DNA of 64,000 nucleotides from Agromyces laixinhei (GCF_006337065.1 NZ_CP040872.1:3100001-3164000); one strand, 5' to 3'. Counted from the stretch's first letter, positions 26,202 to 36,011 are shown. Program-made: numbers and translations. The notes: generated by a model not told the origin, from the sequence alone.

Positions 26202-28797
26202 GCTGCGCCTTCGGAGCCGCCGCCGCAGCCGCAGCCGAAGCCGCCGCAGCCGCCGCAGGTGCCGGTGCCGCCTGATTCGCCCCGTGCACCGGGTGGCTCC
26301 GCTCGAGCGCGGCACCTTCGACGTCGACATCGGGCAGCAGCCGGTCGAGCCACTTCGGCAGCCACCACGCCGCCGGGCCGAGCAAGTGCATGATCGCGGG
26401 CGTCAGCAGCATACGCACGACGAAGGCGTCGAAGAGCACGCCGATCGCGAGCCCGAAGCCGAGGGGTCGCACCATCGTGAGGTGCGAGAAGACGAACCCG
26501 CCGAAGACCGCCGCCATGATGATCGCCGCCGCGGTGACGACGGCACGTCCTCCGCGCAGCCCCGCGACGACCGCGAGGCGCGCAGGGGTGCCGTGCACGT
26601 ACGCCTCGCGCATGCCCGAGACGAGGAACAGCTGATAGTCCATCGCGAGCCCGAACAGCACCCCCATGACGATGATCGGCGCGAAGTTCAGCACGGGCCC
26701 GGGGTTGTGCACGCCGAAGACCTCGCCGAGCCACCCCCACTGGAAGATCGCGACCGTTGCGCCGAATGCGGCGAAGAGCGACAGCACGAAGCCGGCGGTC
26801 GCGATGAGGGGAACGAGGATCGAGCGGAACACCAGAATCAGGATGACGAGCGAGAGCCCCACGACGACTGCGAGGTAGAGCGGCAGTACGCCGGCGAGCT
26901 TCGCCGAGATGTCGACGTTGCCGCTCGCACTGCCGGCCACGCCGAGTTCGACTCCGCCGAGGCCATCAGCGGATGCCTCGTCGCCGCCGATCGGCGACTG
27001 GCCCCGCAGCTCGTGCACGAGCGTCTCGGTCGACTCGCTCGACGGCCCGTCGCTCGGCACCAGCTGGAAGGCGAAGAAGTCGCGCTCGTCGGAGACGCCG
27101 GCCGGAGCGACGGCCACGACATCGTCGATGCCCATGAGCCACTCGGCGAGGTCGGCCTGCGTCGCCACGATCTCATCTTCGGCGACCGCGTCGGGCAGCG
27201 TCGCGGTCACGAGCAGGGGGCCGTTCTGGCCCGGGCCGAAGGCCTCTGCCACCGCGGTGTAGGCCCGGTAGGGCGTGGAATCCGGCGATTCGGATGACCC
27301 GTCGGGCAGGCCGAGCCGCATCGAGAGCGCCGGAATCGCGATGACGAGGAGCAGCACGACCGACACGACCGCCGTGACGATCGCACGCCACGTGGGCATC
27401 GCGGTCAGCTTCGGAGCGGCGTGCGACTCGTGGCCGATCTCTGCGCGTGCGCGCTTGGAGAGCACGCGCGGCCCGATCATGCCGAGCAGCGCCGGGGTGA
27501 GGGTCACCGCGATGAGCACCGCGACGAGCACGCACACCGCGCCGACGGTGCCCATGATGCCGAGGAACGGAATGCCGGTGACGTTCAAGGCGAGCAGCGC
27601 CACGAGCACGGTCGAACCGGCGAACACGACGGCGTTGCCCGCGGTGCCGTTGGCGAGCCCGATCGACTCGTGCAGCTCCATGCCTGCGAGCAGCTGGCGT
27701 CGGTGCCGGTTGATGATGAAGAGCGCATAGTCGATGCCGACCGCGAGGCCGAGCATGACGCCGAGCACCGGGGTGACCGACGTCATGTCGACGACGCCCG
27801 AGAACGCGAGCGACCCGGCGACGCCGATGCCGACGCCGATGAACGAGGAGATGATCGGCAGCGTGGCCGGCAGCAGTGCACGGAAGACGATGATGAGCAC
27901 GAGGGCGGCGATCAGCACGCCCACGATCTCACCGATGCCGATGAGCCCGTCGATCGAGGCGGCGATCTCCGAGGAGTAGTCGACGCTCACCCCGTCGATG
28001 TCGGCGCCGTCGAGTGCGGCGGCGACGTCGGCCTTGAGCTCGCTCGACAGCGAGAACAGGTCGTCTTCGAACATGACGGCGCCGATCACGGCGGACTCGT
28101 CGTCGGAGACCGTGCGGATCTCGGCGGCGGCGTCCATCAGCCGCGTGCCGTCGTCGAGCTCGGCGGCCGAGGCGTCGAGCTTCTCGGCACCGGCGTCGAG
28201 CTGCGCCTGTTGCGCGTCGAGTTCTGCGGCGCCCGCGTCGATCTGCGCCTGCTGCGCGTCGAACTGCGTGGCAGCCTGTTCGTATGCACCGGCGGCCTTC
28301 GCCTGCGCGACGGCAGCGTCGAGCTGCGCCTGACCCGCGTCGAGCTGGGTGCGGGCGGCGTCGAGCTGGGCCTGGCCCGCGTCGAGCTCGGCACGGCCTG
28401 CCTCGATCTGCGCAGTGCCGTCGGCGAGCTGGGCCGCCTGGTCCTCCCGAGCGGATGCCGCGGCGAAGGGATCCACGACGTCGGCGACGCCGTCGATCTC
28501 TGAGATGTCGGCGAGCAGGGCGGTGATCTCCGCGCGCTGCGTCTCACTCAGCGCCGAACCGTCGACGGACTGGAACACGGCGGTTCCGGTCGCTCCGCCG
28601 AGCCCGTCGAGTCGGGCATCGAGCTGCTCGGTGACGCGCTCGGTCTCGGTGCCGGGGATGCTCATGCTCTGCGTGAGCGTGCCGCCGAAGGCGAGGAACG
28701 CGCCACCGGCGAGCGCGAGCACCGCGAGCCACCCGACCAGCACGAGCCACGCGCGGCGCACCGAGAATCGTCCGATGCGGTACAGGAGTTCAGCCAT
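26179..28797 (-). CDS. MMPL/RND family exporter
   Basis: 872 residues, about 12 membrane helices in two halves, with family motifs VGIDYALFIINRH and MGVLFGLAMDYQLFL. The first extracytoplasmic loop (about 120-215) is a long run of AxLDAGQAQLDA-type 7-residue repeats rich in Gln, Ala and Asp, likely an extended coiled coil. The C-terminus ends in an Ala-rich tail (APAPAAAAAASAAAAAAAP). MMPL proteins export lipids or drugs. A TetR gene diverges from it, and an inverted repeat covers its promoter. Confidence 0.9.
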   Translation of the reverse strand: MAELLYRIGRFSVRRAWLVLVGWLAVLALAGGAFLAFGGTLTQSMSIPGTETERVTEQLDARLDGLGGATGTAVFQSVDGSALSETQRAEITALLADISEIDGVADVVDPFAAASAREDQAAQLADGTAQIEAGRAELDAGQAQLDAARTQLDAGQAQLDAAVAQAKAAGAYEQAATQFDAQQAQIDAGAAELDAQQAQLDAGAEKLDASAAELDDGTRLMDAAAEIRTVSDDESAVIGAVMFEDDLFSLSSELKADVAAALDGADIDGVSVDYSSEIAASIDGLIGIGEIVGVLIAALVLIIVFRALLPATLPIISSFIGVGIGVAGSLAFSGVVDMTSVTPVLGVMLGLAVGIDYALFIINRHRRQLLAGMELHESIGLANGTAGNAVVFAGSTVLVALLALNVTGIPFLGIMGTVGAVCVLVAVLIAVTLTPALLGMIGPRVLSKRARAEIGHESHAAPKLTAMPTWRAIVTAVVSVVLLLVIAIPALSMRLGLPDGSSESPDSTPYRAYTAVAEAFGPGQNGPLLVTATLPDAVAEDEIVATQADLAEWLMGIDDVVAVAPAGVSDERDFFAFQLVPSDGPSSESTETLVHELRGQSPIGGDEASADGLGGVELGVAGSASGNVDISAKLAGVLPLYLAVVVGLSLVILILVFRSILVPLIATAGFVLSLFAAFGATVAIFQWGWLGEVFGVHNPGPVLNFAPIIVMGVLFGLAMDYQLFLVSGMREAYVHGTPARLAVVAGLRGGRAVVTAAAIIMAAVFGGFVFSHLTMVRPLGFGLAIGVLFDAFVVRMLLTPAIMHLLGPAAWWLPKWLDRLLPDVDVEGAALERSHPVHGANQAAPAPAAAAAASAAAAAAAPKAQLSPDRDA

Positions 28798-28851
28798 TTG
28801 CCGAGGCGCCCTTCATGAGGTGACAGGTCGGCGCATCATCGAGCCCATTCG

Positions 28852-28872
28852 AGGATAACCGACATCTGTCGG
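28852..28872 (-). promoter_or_regulatory. Promoter and candidate TetR operator for the MMPL gene
   Basis: On the minus strand TATCCT (28857-28852) is a good -10. Immediately upstream, CCGACA-TC-TGTCGG (28859-28872) is a perfect 6-bp inverted repeat with a 2-bp centre, inside the -35/-10 spacer. A related half-site, GACAGGTCGG, occurs at 28822. Confidence 0.5.
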
Positions 28873-28953
28873 AGAACTTGCCGAGAGCCGCCGAAGGTTC
28901 AGCCGGTGTTCAGTCGAGGCGCTGCGGCATCCGGAACTGGCAGAATCCCCCGT

Positions 28954-29511
28954 ATGGATGTCAGGGCGGAGCGCACGCGGCGGAGCCTGCAGGTCGCACT
29001 GCTCCAACTCGCCCGCGAGCGCCCGCTCGATGAGTTCACCGTTGCCGAGATCGCCGCCCGCGCCGGCGTGAACCGCAGCAGCTTCTACCAGCACTACTCC
29101 GACAAGGAGACGCTGCTCGCCGATGCACTCGACGCAGCGGCCGAGGCCGCCGCCGCGACGCTGCCGGCGCAGTACGAACCGCCGAACGGTCCGCCGCAGG
29201 CACTCGTCCACTTCCTCGAGCACGTCGACGAGCACGCGGCGCTCTACCGCTCGGTGTTCGGGCCGACCGGGTCGGCGGCCGTGCTCGCCCGCCTGCGCGC
29301 CCGCATCGACGCCATCGTGCGCGAGGGCTTCGTCTCCTCTGCCGACACTGCCTACGACGGGCTGCCCATCGACATCATCGCGGCCGGCATCACGGGCTCA
29401 GCGCTCGGCGTCGTCGAGGCATGGCTCATGCGCGACCCTCGCCCGTCGGTCGAGATCGGCGCAGAATGGGTGTGGCGCGCGCTGCTCGGCCCCGGCAGCG
29501 CCTGGGCGTGA
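28954..29511 (+). CDS. TetR/AcrR family regulator
   Basis: 185 residues. The N-terminal HTH reads FTVAEIAARAGVNRSSFYQHYSDKETLL. The C-terminal domain matches the TetR_C_8/33-like group (EHAALYRSVFG). ATG 28954 is preceded by CAGAAT at 28941-28946 (7-nt gap), so it is probably leaderless. It is divergent from the MMPL exporter, which it most likely represses. Confidence 0.88.
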   Translation: MDVRAERTRRSLQVALLQLARERPLDEFTVAEIAARAGVNRSSFYQHYSDKETLLADALDAAAEAAAATLPAQYEPPNGPPQALVHFLEHVDEHAALYRSVFGPTGSAAVLARLRARIDAIVREGFVSSADTAYDGLPIDIIAAGITGSALGVVEAWLMRDPRPSVEIGAEWVWRALLGPGSAWA

Positions 29512-29557
29512 CGCCGCCGGCCGCCTCAGCGCGGTTGCAACCCGAAGAAAGGACGCG

Positions 29558-29620
29558 ATGAGCAACTGCCCCCCTCGGACCCGGCGGAATCCGGGAATGA
29601 CGACAGCTGCCGGGCGCTGA
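29558..29620 (+). CDS. Putative 20-residue leader ORF
   Basis: A 20-codon frame (M-S-N-C-P-P-R ...) begins 5 nt after a strong GAAAGGA and ends with TGA 4 nt before ATG 29625. The downstream ASCH-like gene has no Shine-Dalgarno sequence of its own, so this ORF may load ribosomes for it by coupling. The peptide is Pro/Arg-rich and has no known homologue that I recognise. Confidence 0.4.
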   Translation: MSNCPPRTRRNPGMTTAAGR

Positions 29621-29624
29621 CCGA

Positions 29625-30227
29625 ATGCTCCTCACCGAACCGGTCGCACGAGCCATCGCCGATGGTTCGGTCACCGTCGTGTTCCGCAGATGGGCGCGAC
29701 AACGGGTGAAGGCAGGAGACACCTTCCGCTCCATCGTCGGCGTGATCAGAGTGACCTCGATCGACGAAGTCGCCGAGATCACCGCAACGGACGCCCTGCG
29801 CGCCGGCGCGGCATCCGCCCGGCTCGTGCTCGCCGAGCTCCGTGGTGCCGCAGTCGACCCGATCTTCCGCATCGGCGTCGAGTGGGCCGGACCCGACGCC
29901 CGCATCGAGCTCGCCGCCGACGACGCCCTGTCGGATGCGGATGTGGCGACCATCGCCGAAGACCTCGCCGGCATCGATCGCCGCAGCCCCGGCGGGCCAT
30001 GGACTCACGACGTGCTGCACGCCATCCACGACGAACCGGCCACGCCGGCCGACCGCCTGCGCGGAGATCTCGAGTTGCTCGCCTTCAAGCGCCGTGTTCG
30101 CCGTCTGAAGGAACTCGGCCTCACACGCAGTCTCGAGGTCGGCTACGAGCTCTCCCCTCGCGGTGCGATGTATCTGCAGCGATCGACCGTGGGCGATGGT
30201 CGCCATCGGCCATCGCCGGAGGGGTGA
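29625..30227 (+). CDS. ASCH/PUA-like domain protein
   Basis: 200 residues. The first 100 (VTVVFRRWARQRVKAGDTFRS, then GVIRVTSIDEV) look like the ASCH/PUA-type fold thought to bind RNA or modified bases. The rest is helical with a basic segment (FKRRVRRLKELGLTRSLEVGY) resembling a short winged helix. Function unknown. It follows a 20-codon ORF with a strong ribosome-binding site and is convergent with the sulfatase gene. Confidence 0.6.
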   Translation: MLLTEPVARAIADGSVTVVFRRWARQRVKAGDTFRSIVGVIRVTSIDEVAEITATDALRAGAASARLVLAELRGAAVDPIFRIGVEWAGPDARIELAADDALSDADVATIAEDLAGIDRRSPGGPWTHDVLHAIHDEPATPADRLRGDLELLAFKRRVRRLKELGLTRSLEVGYELSPRGAMYLQRSTVGDGRHRPSPEG

Positions 30228-30256
30228 GGGAGGTCGTGCGTGCGCCGGGGAGCGCC

Positions 30257-30273
30257 GCATCGCCGTGCGATGC
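30257..30273. terminator. Small hairpin between convergent ASCH and sulfatase genes
   Basis: GCATCGC-CGT-GCGATGC, perfect 7-bp arms, in the 71-bp gap between two convergent stops. An outer CGCCGC/GCGGCG pair could extend it. Confidence 0.4.
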
Positions 30274-30298
30274 CGGAAGCGGCGAGCCCCCGAACAGT

Positions 30299-31777
30299 TC
30301 AGCGCGCGACGAGCGCCTCGGGCCGGGCCGGCGACAGATCTGCGGCTTCGAGCCCCTCGGGTCGCGGCTGCGACGGGTGCGGGGTGTCGAGCAGATCGGC
30401 CTGCAGCCGCCAGAGGGTGACCTTCAGCTCCTCGCGGAGCGAGGCGTACGCCGGGTCGAAGTACACGTTGTTCACCTCGTCGGGGTCGACTTCGAGGTCG
30501 TACAGCTCCCACTCCGGCGGGTAACTGTGCGGTGATGCGCCGGGCAGGCCGAGGCCGTCGTTGTAGAAGTAGATGAGCTTGTACCGGTCGGTGCGCACAC
30601 CGTAGTGGGCGAAGGCGTGATGGTTGACGTCGTCGTTCTCGAAGTACCGGTAGTACATCGCGGGCCGGGTGGGCCGCTCGGGCTCCTCGGTCAGCTGGGG
30701 CCAGAAGCTCGTGCCCTGCATGCGCCGAGGCGGCTCGAGTCCGACGCTGTCGAGGATGGTCTGGGCGAAGTCGACGTTTGTGATGATCTGCGAGAGCGGT
30801 TCCTCGCGGTGCGGAATCCTCGACGGGCAGCTGACGACCAGCGGCATCCGCAGCGATTCGTCGTACATGAAGCGCTTGTCGAACCATCCGTGGTCGCCGA
30901 GGAAGAACCCCTGATCGGAGGTGTACATGGTGAGGGTGTCGTCGAACACGTCGCGCTCGCGGAGCCAGTCGATCACGCGACCGACGTTGTCGTCGACGGA
31001 TGCCACGCAGGCGAGGTAGTCCTCCATGTAGCGCTGGTACTTCCAGAGGGCCGCCTGCTCGTAGTCGAGTTCCTCGGGCGGCGCCTGCTTCAGGTCGGTG
31101 AGCGTGAGGTGATCGGCGATGCGCATCGCGGCGCGGTGGGCGGCCGACGAGCGCGTGCGGTAGTCGTCGCCGAAGGTCGCCGGCACCGGGATCGGCTCCG
31201 AGTACATGCCATTGTGCTTCTCATCGGGCTCCCACGGACGGTGCGGCGCCTTGTGGTGGATCAGCAGGCACCACGGCTCGTCGCCCTCGAGCGACTCGAG
31301 CCAGGCGAGCGAGAGGTCGGTGATGACGTCGGTGGCGTAGCCCTCGACGATCTCGACGCCGTCTTCGGTGAGGATCTGCGGATCGAAGTACTCGCCCTGG
31401 TCGCGCAGCACGGCCCAGTGGTCGAAGCCCTGCGGGTCGTGGCCGGGCCCCTCGCCCATGTGCCATTTGCCGACGATCGCGGTGCGGTAGCCCGCCTCGC
31501 GCAACTGCGAGACGAACGTCGGCTGCGAGGCATCGATCGGCGTCTCGAGGGTCGTGACCCCGTTGACGTGGCTGTAGGTGCCGGTGAGGATCGACGCCCG
31601 GCTCGGTGTGCAGAGTGCATTCGTGCAGAAGCAGTTGTCGACTCGCACACCGGCTTCGGCGATCTCGTCGATCCGGGGCGTGCGGTTGACGACCGAGCCG
31701 TACGCGCCGATGGCATGCGAGGCGTGGTCGTCGGTCAGGATCAGCAGGATGTTCGGGCGTCGTTCGGTGGAGCTCAT
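30299..31777 (-). CDS. Cytoplasmic type I sulfatase
   Basis: 492 residues from ATG 31777 (another ATG lies three codons upstream at 31786). Metal ligands D16-D17 (ILLILTDDHA), formylglycine motif C56-T-P-S-R with KWHMG downstream and a later metal site MYTSDQGFFLGDHGW are all present. There is no signal peptide, so it acts on imported substrate. It resembles the heparan/choline-type group of S1 sulfatases that hydrolyse sulfate esters. It is last in the ROK-ABC operon, but a strong hairpin lies between it and the binding-protein gene. It needs a formylglycine-generating enzyme from elsewhere in the genome. Confidence 0.9.
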   Translation of the reverse strand: MSSTERRPNILLILTDDHASHAIGAYGSVVNRTPRIDEIAEAGVRVDNCFCTNALCTPSRASILTGTYSHVNGVTTLETPIDASQPTFVSQLREAGYRTAIVGKWHMGEGPGHDPQGFDHWAVLRDQGEYFDPQILTEDGVEIVEGYATDVITDLSLAWLESLEGDEPWCLLIHHKAPHRPWEPDEKHNGMYSEPIPVPATFGDDYRTRSSAAHRAAMRIADHLTLTDLKQAPPEELDYEQAALWKYQRYMEDYLACVASVDDNVGRVIDWLRERDVFDDTLTMYTSDQGFFLGDHGWFDKRFMYDESLRMPLVVSCPSRIPHREEPLSQIITNVDFAQTILDSVGLEPPRRMQGTSFWPQLTEEPERPTRPAMYYRYFENDDVNHHAFAHYGVRTDRYKLIYFYNDGLGLPGASPHSYPPEWELYDLEVDPDEVNNVYFDPAYASLREELKVTLWRLQADLLDTPHPSQPRPEGLEAADLSPARPEALVAR

Positions 31778-31835
31778 GGATCTCATTCGTCTCGTGCGTT
31801 CAAGGCAGGCCGGGGCATCCGCCGCCGGTCGGAGT

Positions 31836-31869
31836 GCCGTGCGGCGGAGCAGGCGCTCCGCCGCACGGC
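31836..31869 (-). terminator. Strong hairpin between binding-protein and sulfatase genes
   Basis: Perfect 15-bp arms GCCGTGCGGCGGAGC (31836-31850) and GCTCCGCCGCACGGC (31855-31869) with a 4-nt loop, 20 bp after the binding-protein stop. It either ends the transporter transcript or lowers downstream expression of the sulfatase. No separate sulfatase promoter was recognised. Confidence 0.7.
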
Positions 31870-31889
31870 GGTCGAATGTCGGGGCCGTG

Positions 31890-32909
31890 CTACTTGCCGG
31901 CCTCCACGAACTGGTCGCCGAGGTAGTACTCGGCGGCGTCAGTCGGCTCGTCGAGCTTGCCCGCCTCGGTGAAGTACTCGTTCAGGGTGGTCAGCCACGT
32001 CACGACGGTGCCGTCCGCGGTCAGCTCGTCGAGCTCGGCCGAGGTCATGAACTTCGCGTTCTCGGCCTCGACGGCGAGCGCGGCTGCGTCGATCTTCAAC
32101 ATCTTCGAGGTGAGCTCGATCGTCTCGTCGAGATCGGCCGCGCGGTAGTCCATGGCCTCGCGCAGCACGGCGAGCACCTTGAGGGTGGCCTCGGGGTGCT
32201 CCTCGACGAAGGTCGGGCTCGCGACGTACGCACTCGGGAAGGCGGCCTCGTCGATGAAGTCCTCGTTCGCCGCGAGGATCTCGAGGTCGGGCACCTGCTC
32301 TTCGATGGTGCTGATGAGCGGGTACCAGATGCCGGCGGCGTCGACCTGCCCCGATGCGAACGCCGACACGACGGTCGGCGGGTCCATCGCGACCTTCTCG
32401 ACGTCGTCGATCGTCATGCCGACCGACCGCAGCGCCATGGTGAGGATCATGTCGCCCGAGGTGCCCTCGGGTACGGCGACCGTCTTGCCCTTGAGGTCTT
32501 CGAGCGAGGTGATGCCCGGCTGGGCGATCACGCGGTCGGCGTTGCCGAGGCCGTTGATCGAGGCGACTGCGGCCTTGCCCGATGCCGGCAGCCACATCGA
32601 ACCCGGGCCGATGTAGCCGAAGTCGAGGTCGTTCGTGCCGAGGGCCTGGATCTGCAGCGGTCCGTTCGTGAAGACCGGGGTCTCGACGTCGAGGCCGTGC
32701 TTCTCCCAGAGTCCCTGATCTTCGGCGATCGCGTGCAGGCTCGCGCCGTTGAAGTCGGCGATGTAGCCGACGCGCACCTTCTCGGGCTCAGCGGATGCCT
32801 CGGAGCCGGACTCGCCGCCGGTGGCGCTGGTCGAGCAGCCCGCGAAGGCGAGGGCCACGAGTGCTGCAGCGGCGGCGGCGATGCCGCGCTTGCGGTGTGA
32901 GTGGGTCAT
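31890..32909 (-). CDS. ABC importer substrate-binding lipoprotein (SsuA/NMT1-like)
   Basis: 339 residues. Signal peptide with lipobox FAGC (Cys about residue 25), then an SsuA/TauA/NrtA-type periplasmic-binding fold (VRVGYIADFNGASLHAIAED, TNGPLQIQALGTNDLDFGYI, VAVPEGTSGDMILTMAL). These proteins bind sulfonates, sulfate esters, nitrate, bicarbonate or thiamine precursors. The adjoining sulfatase and regulator favour a sulfur-containing or sulfated ligand (inference). AAGGAAGA precedes the ATG. Confidence 0.88.
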   Translation of the reverse strand: MTHSHRKRGIAAAAAALVALAFAGCSTSATGGESGSEASAEPEKVRVGYIADFNGASLHAIAEDQGLWEKHGLDVETPVFTNGPLQIQALGTNDLDFGYIGPGSMWLPASGKAAVASINGLGNADRVIAQPGITSLEDLKGKTVAVPEGTSGDMILTMALRSVGMTIDDVEKVAMDPPTVVSAFASGQVDAAGIWYPLISTIEEQVPDLEILAANEDFIDEAAFPSAYVASPTFVEEHPEATLKVLAVLREAMDYRAADLDETIELTSKMLKIDAAALAVEAENAKFMTSAELDELTADGTVVTWLTTLNEYFTEAGKLDEPTDAAEYYLGDQFVEAGK

Positions 32910-32994
32910 GGATCTTCCTTGATGTCATGCCGTCGGGTCGACAGCGGAGGGGTGGATGGGTTGCGCCGGAGGAGTCCGGCAGGTGGTGCGGGTG

Positions 32995-33780
32995 CTAGTG
33001 GTTCTGGTGGTACACCGCGTTCCAGACGCGGTTCCGGAGGGCCGCGAACTCCGGGCTGAGTCGCATCTCCTCGGTGCGGGGGTAGGGCAGGTCCACATCG
33101 ACGATCTCGAAGATGCGACCGGGTCGAGCGGCCATGACGACGACGCGGTTGGCCAGGAACACGGCCTCGTCGACGTCGTGGGTGATGAAGACGACCGTGC
33201 GCTTGTCGCGACTCCAGGTGTCGAGCAGTTGCTCCTGCAGCTTCACCCGGGTGAGCGCATCGAGCGCACCGAACGGCTCGTCCATGAGCAGGATGCTGGG
33301 GCCCACCGCGTAGGCACGGGCGATCGCGCACCGCTGCTTCATGCCGCCCGAGAGCATCTTGGGCAGCGCATCGGCGAACTCGGTGAGTCCGACCATCTCG
33401 ATGAAGTGCTCGGCCTTCTCGCGACGGTCCTTCGCGTTCAGGCCCGCCGTCTTCAGTCCGAACTCGACGTTCTTGCGCACCGTGAGCCACGGGAAGAGCG
33501 CGTACTGCTGGAAGATCACGCCGCGTTCGGGGCCGGGGCCGTCGACCGCGAGACCGTCGACGAGCGCATCGCCCGCGGTGGGCTGGTCGAGCCCTGCGAG
33601 GATGTTCATGAGGGTCGACTTGCCGCATCCCGACGGCCCGACGACGGTCACGAACTCGTTGTCGGCGACATCGAGTGAGACGTCGCCGAGCGCGACGAAC
33701 TCCTCGCCCTTCAGGTCGAAGGTCTTGCGTACGTGACGCACCGAGATGCGGGCATCGGTGAGCTGGGCTGTGGGGTTCAT
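32995..33780 (-). CDS. ABC importer ATPase (SsuB/TauB-like)
   Basis: 261 residues. Walker [11 protein letters not shown]-loop FQQYALFPW, signature [12 protein letters not shown], Walker [13 protein letters not shown] and switch His ([13 protein letters not shown]). This is the standard subgroup for nitrate, sulfonate and taurine importers. ATG 33780 overlaps the permease stop by 4 bp. An 85-bp gap separates it from the binding-protein gene. Confidence 0.92.
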   Translation of the reverse strand: MNPTAQLTDARISVRHVRKTFDLKGEEFVALGDVSLDVADNEFVTVVGPSGCGKSTLMNILAGLDQPTAGDALVDGLAVDGPGPERGVIFQQYALFPWLTVRKNVEFGLKTAGLNAKDRREKAEHFIEMVGLTEFADALPKMLSGGMKQRCAIARAYAVGPSILLMDEPFGALDALTRVKLQEQLLDTWSRDKRTVVFITHDVDEAVFLANRVVVMAARPGRIFEIVDVDLPYPRTEEMRLSPEFAALRNRVWNAVYHQNH

Positions 33781-34592
33781 CGGCGTTCCTGCCATCCGGT
33801 GAGCTTCTTCTCTGCGAACAGCAGCACCCGGTCCATGAGAAGGCCGAGGATGCCGATCACGATGAGTCCGACGAAGATCGTCGGGAGGTCGTAGTAGATC
33901 TGGGCCTGCTGCATGCGATAGCCGAGACCCGCTTGCGCGGCGATGAGCTCGGCCGCGACGAGCGTCGCCCAGGCGGCGCCGAGTCCGACGCGCATGCCGA
34001 CGAGGATGAACGGCACGGATGCCGGTACGACGACCCTGGTGAAGATGCCGGCGTCTTTCGTGCCGAGCACGCGGGCCGCGTTGATCAGTGTTCGGTCGAT
34101 GTTGACGACGCCCTGGAAGGTCGAGATCACGCACGCGAAGAACGCCGCGAGGAAGATGACCAGGATCTTGGGCTCTTCGCCGATGCCGAGCAGCACGATC
34201 GCGAGTGGAATGATCGCGAGCGGCGGGATCGTGCGGAAGAACTGGATCCACGGCTCGATGATGCCGCGCGCCCAGGCGTACCAGCCCATGAGGAAGCCGA
34301 CGGGAATCGCCACGAGCGTGCCGAGGGCGAAGCCGGTGAGCACGCGACCCAGGCTCGCCGCGGTGTCGCTGAGCAGGGTGCCGTCGAGGAGCAGTTCCCA
34401 CGCGCGCACCGCGACTTCGACCGGCGATGGCAGCCTCAGCCCTGCGGCTGAGAGCGTCCACCAGATCAGGATGCCGGCACCGACGCTCAGGAGGTTGAGC
34501 ACGAGCATGCGGCGGCGCGGCGACCCGGCCTTCTTGGGCGTCGCGGGTTGCGCGGCGGTCTGCCGCACGGGGGCGTCGGTCACTACGACCAT
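33777..34592 (-). CDS. ABC importer permease (SsuC/TauC-like)
   Basis: 271 residues with about six membrane helices and the cytoplasmic EAA-type loop ([27 protein letters not shown]). GAGGAGG lies before ATG 34592. It begins only 28 bp after the ROK regulator gene, so regulator and transporter are cotranscribed. Confidence 0.92.
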   Translation of the reverse strand: MVVVTDAPVRQTAAQPATPKKAGSPRRRMLVLNLLSVGAGILIWWTLSAAGLRLPSPVEVAVRAWELLLDGTLLSDTAASLGRVLTGFALGTLVAIPVGFLMGWYAWARGIIEPWIQFFRTIPPLAIIPLAIVLLGIGEEPKILVIFLAAFFACVISTFQGVVNIDRTLINAARVLGTKDAGIFTRVVVPASVPFILVGMRVGLGAAWATLVAAELIAAQAGLGYRMQQAQIYYDLPTIFVGLIVIGILGLLMDRVLLFAEKKLTGWQERR

Positions 34593-34620
34593 GCGCGACC
34601 TCCTCGATTCATGGGGGACA

Positions 34621-35859
34621 TCAGGTATTGCTCCTTCGCAATGGGGTGGCCGCGGGTGCGACGTTCGTCGCCGACTGATAGCCGGCGAGCAGGGGTGAGT
34701 TCTGGAAGATGGCGATGATGGCGCCGATCGCTCCGCCTTCGTCGCCGAGGACGGCGCCGCGAATGGTCGGCGAGTACTCGCCCACCGGCAGCAGTTCGTA
34801 GGCGGTGGTCGCGGCTGCCTGCGCGATGATGACGTCGGAGACGAGTGCGATCTCGCCTCCGATCACGATCTCCGACGGGTTCAGGGCCACTGCGAGCGAG
34901 CCGAGCACACGGCCGACTGCCTCGCCTGCCTCGCGAAGCACGCCGACGACGATGGGGTCGCCGGTGCCCGCGGCATCCGTCAGCTCGTCGAGAGTCGCCA
35001 CGGGCACGCCCGCTTCGGTGCAGCGGCGCAGGATCGCATCCGTCGAGGCGACGGTCTCGAGGCATCCGCGCTTGCCGCAACGGCATCGCTCGCCGTTGCC
35101 GTCGAGGCTGATGTGCCCGAACTCGCCGGCGAGTCCCGACGCCCCGGTGACGAGTCGCCCGCCGACGACGAGTCCGCCGCCGATGCCGTCGGACAGGCGC
35201 AGGTAGAGCAGGTGGTCGATGCCGGCGGCGGCATCCCACGTCGCCTCGGCGAGGCCCGCGAGACGAGTGTTGTTGTCGAGGACCACGGGCGCCTCGAACC
35301 GCTCCGCGAACGCCGTGCGCATGAGTGTCGCACCGGCGCGACGCGCCTCCGCGACGGGCTCCGACGGCTCGTGCGGCACGCGAGGTGAGAACGGACCGGG
35401 GAAGCCGATGCCGACGCCGAGCACGCCGTCGAAATGCAGCCCGCGCTCGATGCCCAGGCGATCGACGAGATCGAAGGCCGCGGCGATGCGCTCCCCCCAC
35501 GAAGCGGCGGCGTCGTAGCCGACCGCGTCTGAGGCGACGACGTCGTGCGCGGCGTTCGCGACGACGATGCGCACACGGCGGCGACCGAAGTCGACGCCGA
35601 GGTACTGTCCGGCGGCGGGGTCGAGCGTGAGCCGCTCGGCGGGGCGACCCCGGCCAAGTCGCGGAGCCTCATCGGATGAGACCGAGATCACACCTCGAAC
35701 GAGCAGCTGGGAGGTGATCTCCGACAGGGTGGTGCGCGAGAGGCCGATGCGCACGGCGAGGTCTCCGCGCGTCATCGCGCCGTGCTCGCGCAGCGCCTGC
35801 AGGACCCGGTCTTCATGGGTCCGTCTGACGAGTGCGTGCACTCCAGTGGGCAAGGTCAC
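34621..35859 (-). CDS. ROK family transcriptional regulator
   Basis: 412 residues from GTG 35859. N-terminal winged helix ([25 protein letters not shown]), then a ROK sugar-kinase-like domain ([24 protein letters not shown]) with the zinc motif [13 protein letters not shown] repressors such as NagC, Mlc and XylR respond to sugars or sugar phosphates. The start is fixed by a promoter ending 7 nt before the GTG (TTGACG, 17 bp, TAGGTT); the ATG at 35883 lies inside that promoter. It heads the ROK-permease-ATPase-binding protein(-sulfatase) operon and probably autoregulates. Confidence 0.9.
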   Translation of the reverse strand: MTLPTGVHALVRRTHEDRVLQALREHGAMTRGDLAVRIGLSRTTLSEITSQLLVRGVISVSSDEAPRLGRGRPAERLTLDPAAGQYLGVDFGRRRVRIVVANAAHDVVASDAVGYDAAASWGERIAAAFDLVDRLGIERGLHFDGVLGVGIGFPGPFSPRVPHEPSEPVAEARRAGATLMRTAFAERFEAPVVLDNNTRLAGLAEATWDAAAGIDHLLYLRLSDGIGGGLVVGGRLVTGASGLAGEFGHISLDGNGERCRCGKRGCLETVASTDAILRRCTEAGVPVATLDELTDAAGTGDPIVVGVLREAGEAVGRVLGSLAVALNPSEIVIGGEIALVSDVIIAQAAATTAYELLPVGEYSPTIRGAVLGDEGGAIGAIIAIFQNSPLLAGYQSATNVAPAATPLRRSNT

Positions 35860-35866
35860 AACGACG

Positions 35867-35896
35867 AACCTAAGTTGCGGCATTTTTTCCGTCAAC
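35867..35896 (-). promoter_or_regulatory. Leaderless promoter of the ROK operon with shared 15-bp element
   Basis: Minus strand: -35 TTGACG (35895-35890), 17-bp spacer, -10 TAGGTT (35872-35867), 7 nt to GTG 35859. The + strand segment ATTTTTTCCGTCAAC (35882-35896) spans the -35 and recurs identically at the hexosaminidase promoter (38841-38855), marking a likely common regulator site. Confidence 0.7.
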
Positions 35897-35980
35897 CTAC
35901 CGACATAATTCGGTTTCAAATCCGTCGCATCGCGGAATAAGACCTCGACCGGTTCGCCTCGGATGCCTCGCGCACGACGA

Positions 35981-36011
35981 AGGGCGCGACGGTCGACGAC
36001 CATCGCGCCCT
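35981..36011 (-). terminator. Terminator hairpin after the hexosaminidase gene
   Basis: Nearly perfect 15-bp arms (AGGGCGCGACGGTCG and CGACCATCGCGCCCT, one mismatch) around a single central base, 38 bp downstream of the hexosaminidase stop. It isolates the ROK promoter from upstream read-through. Confidence 0.8.

Noticed and set aside
30299..31777. Sulfatase as an exported arylsulfatase
   Set aside because: No signal peptide or lipobox at either possible start; the associated importer supports cytoplasmic action.
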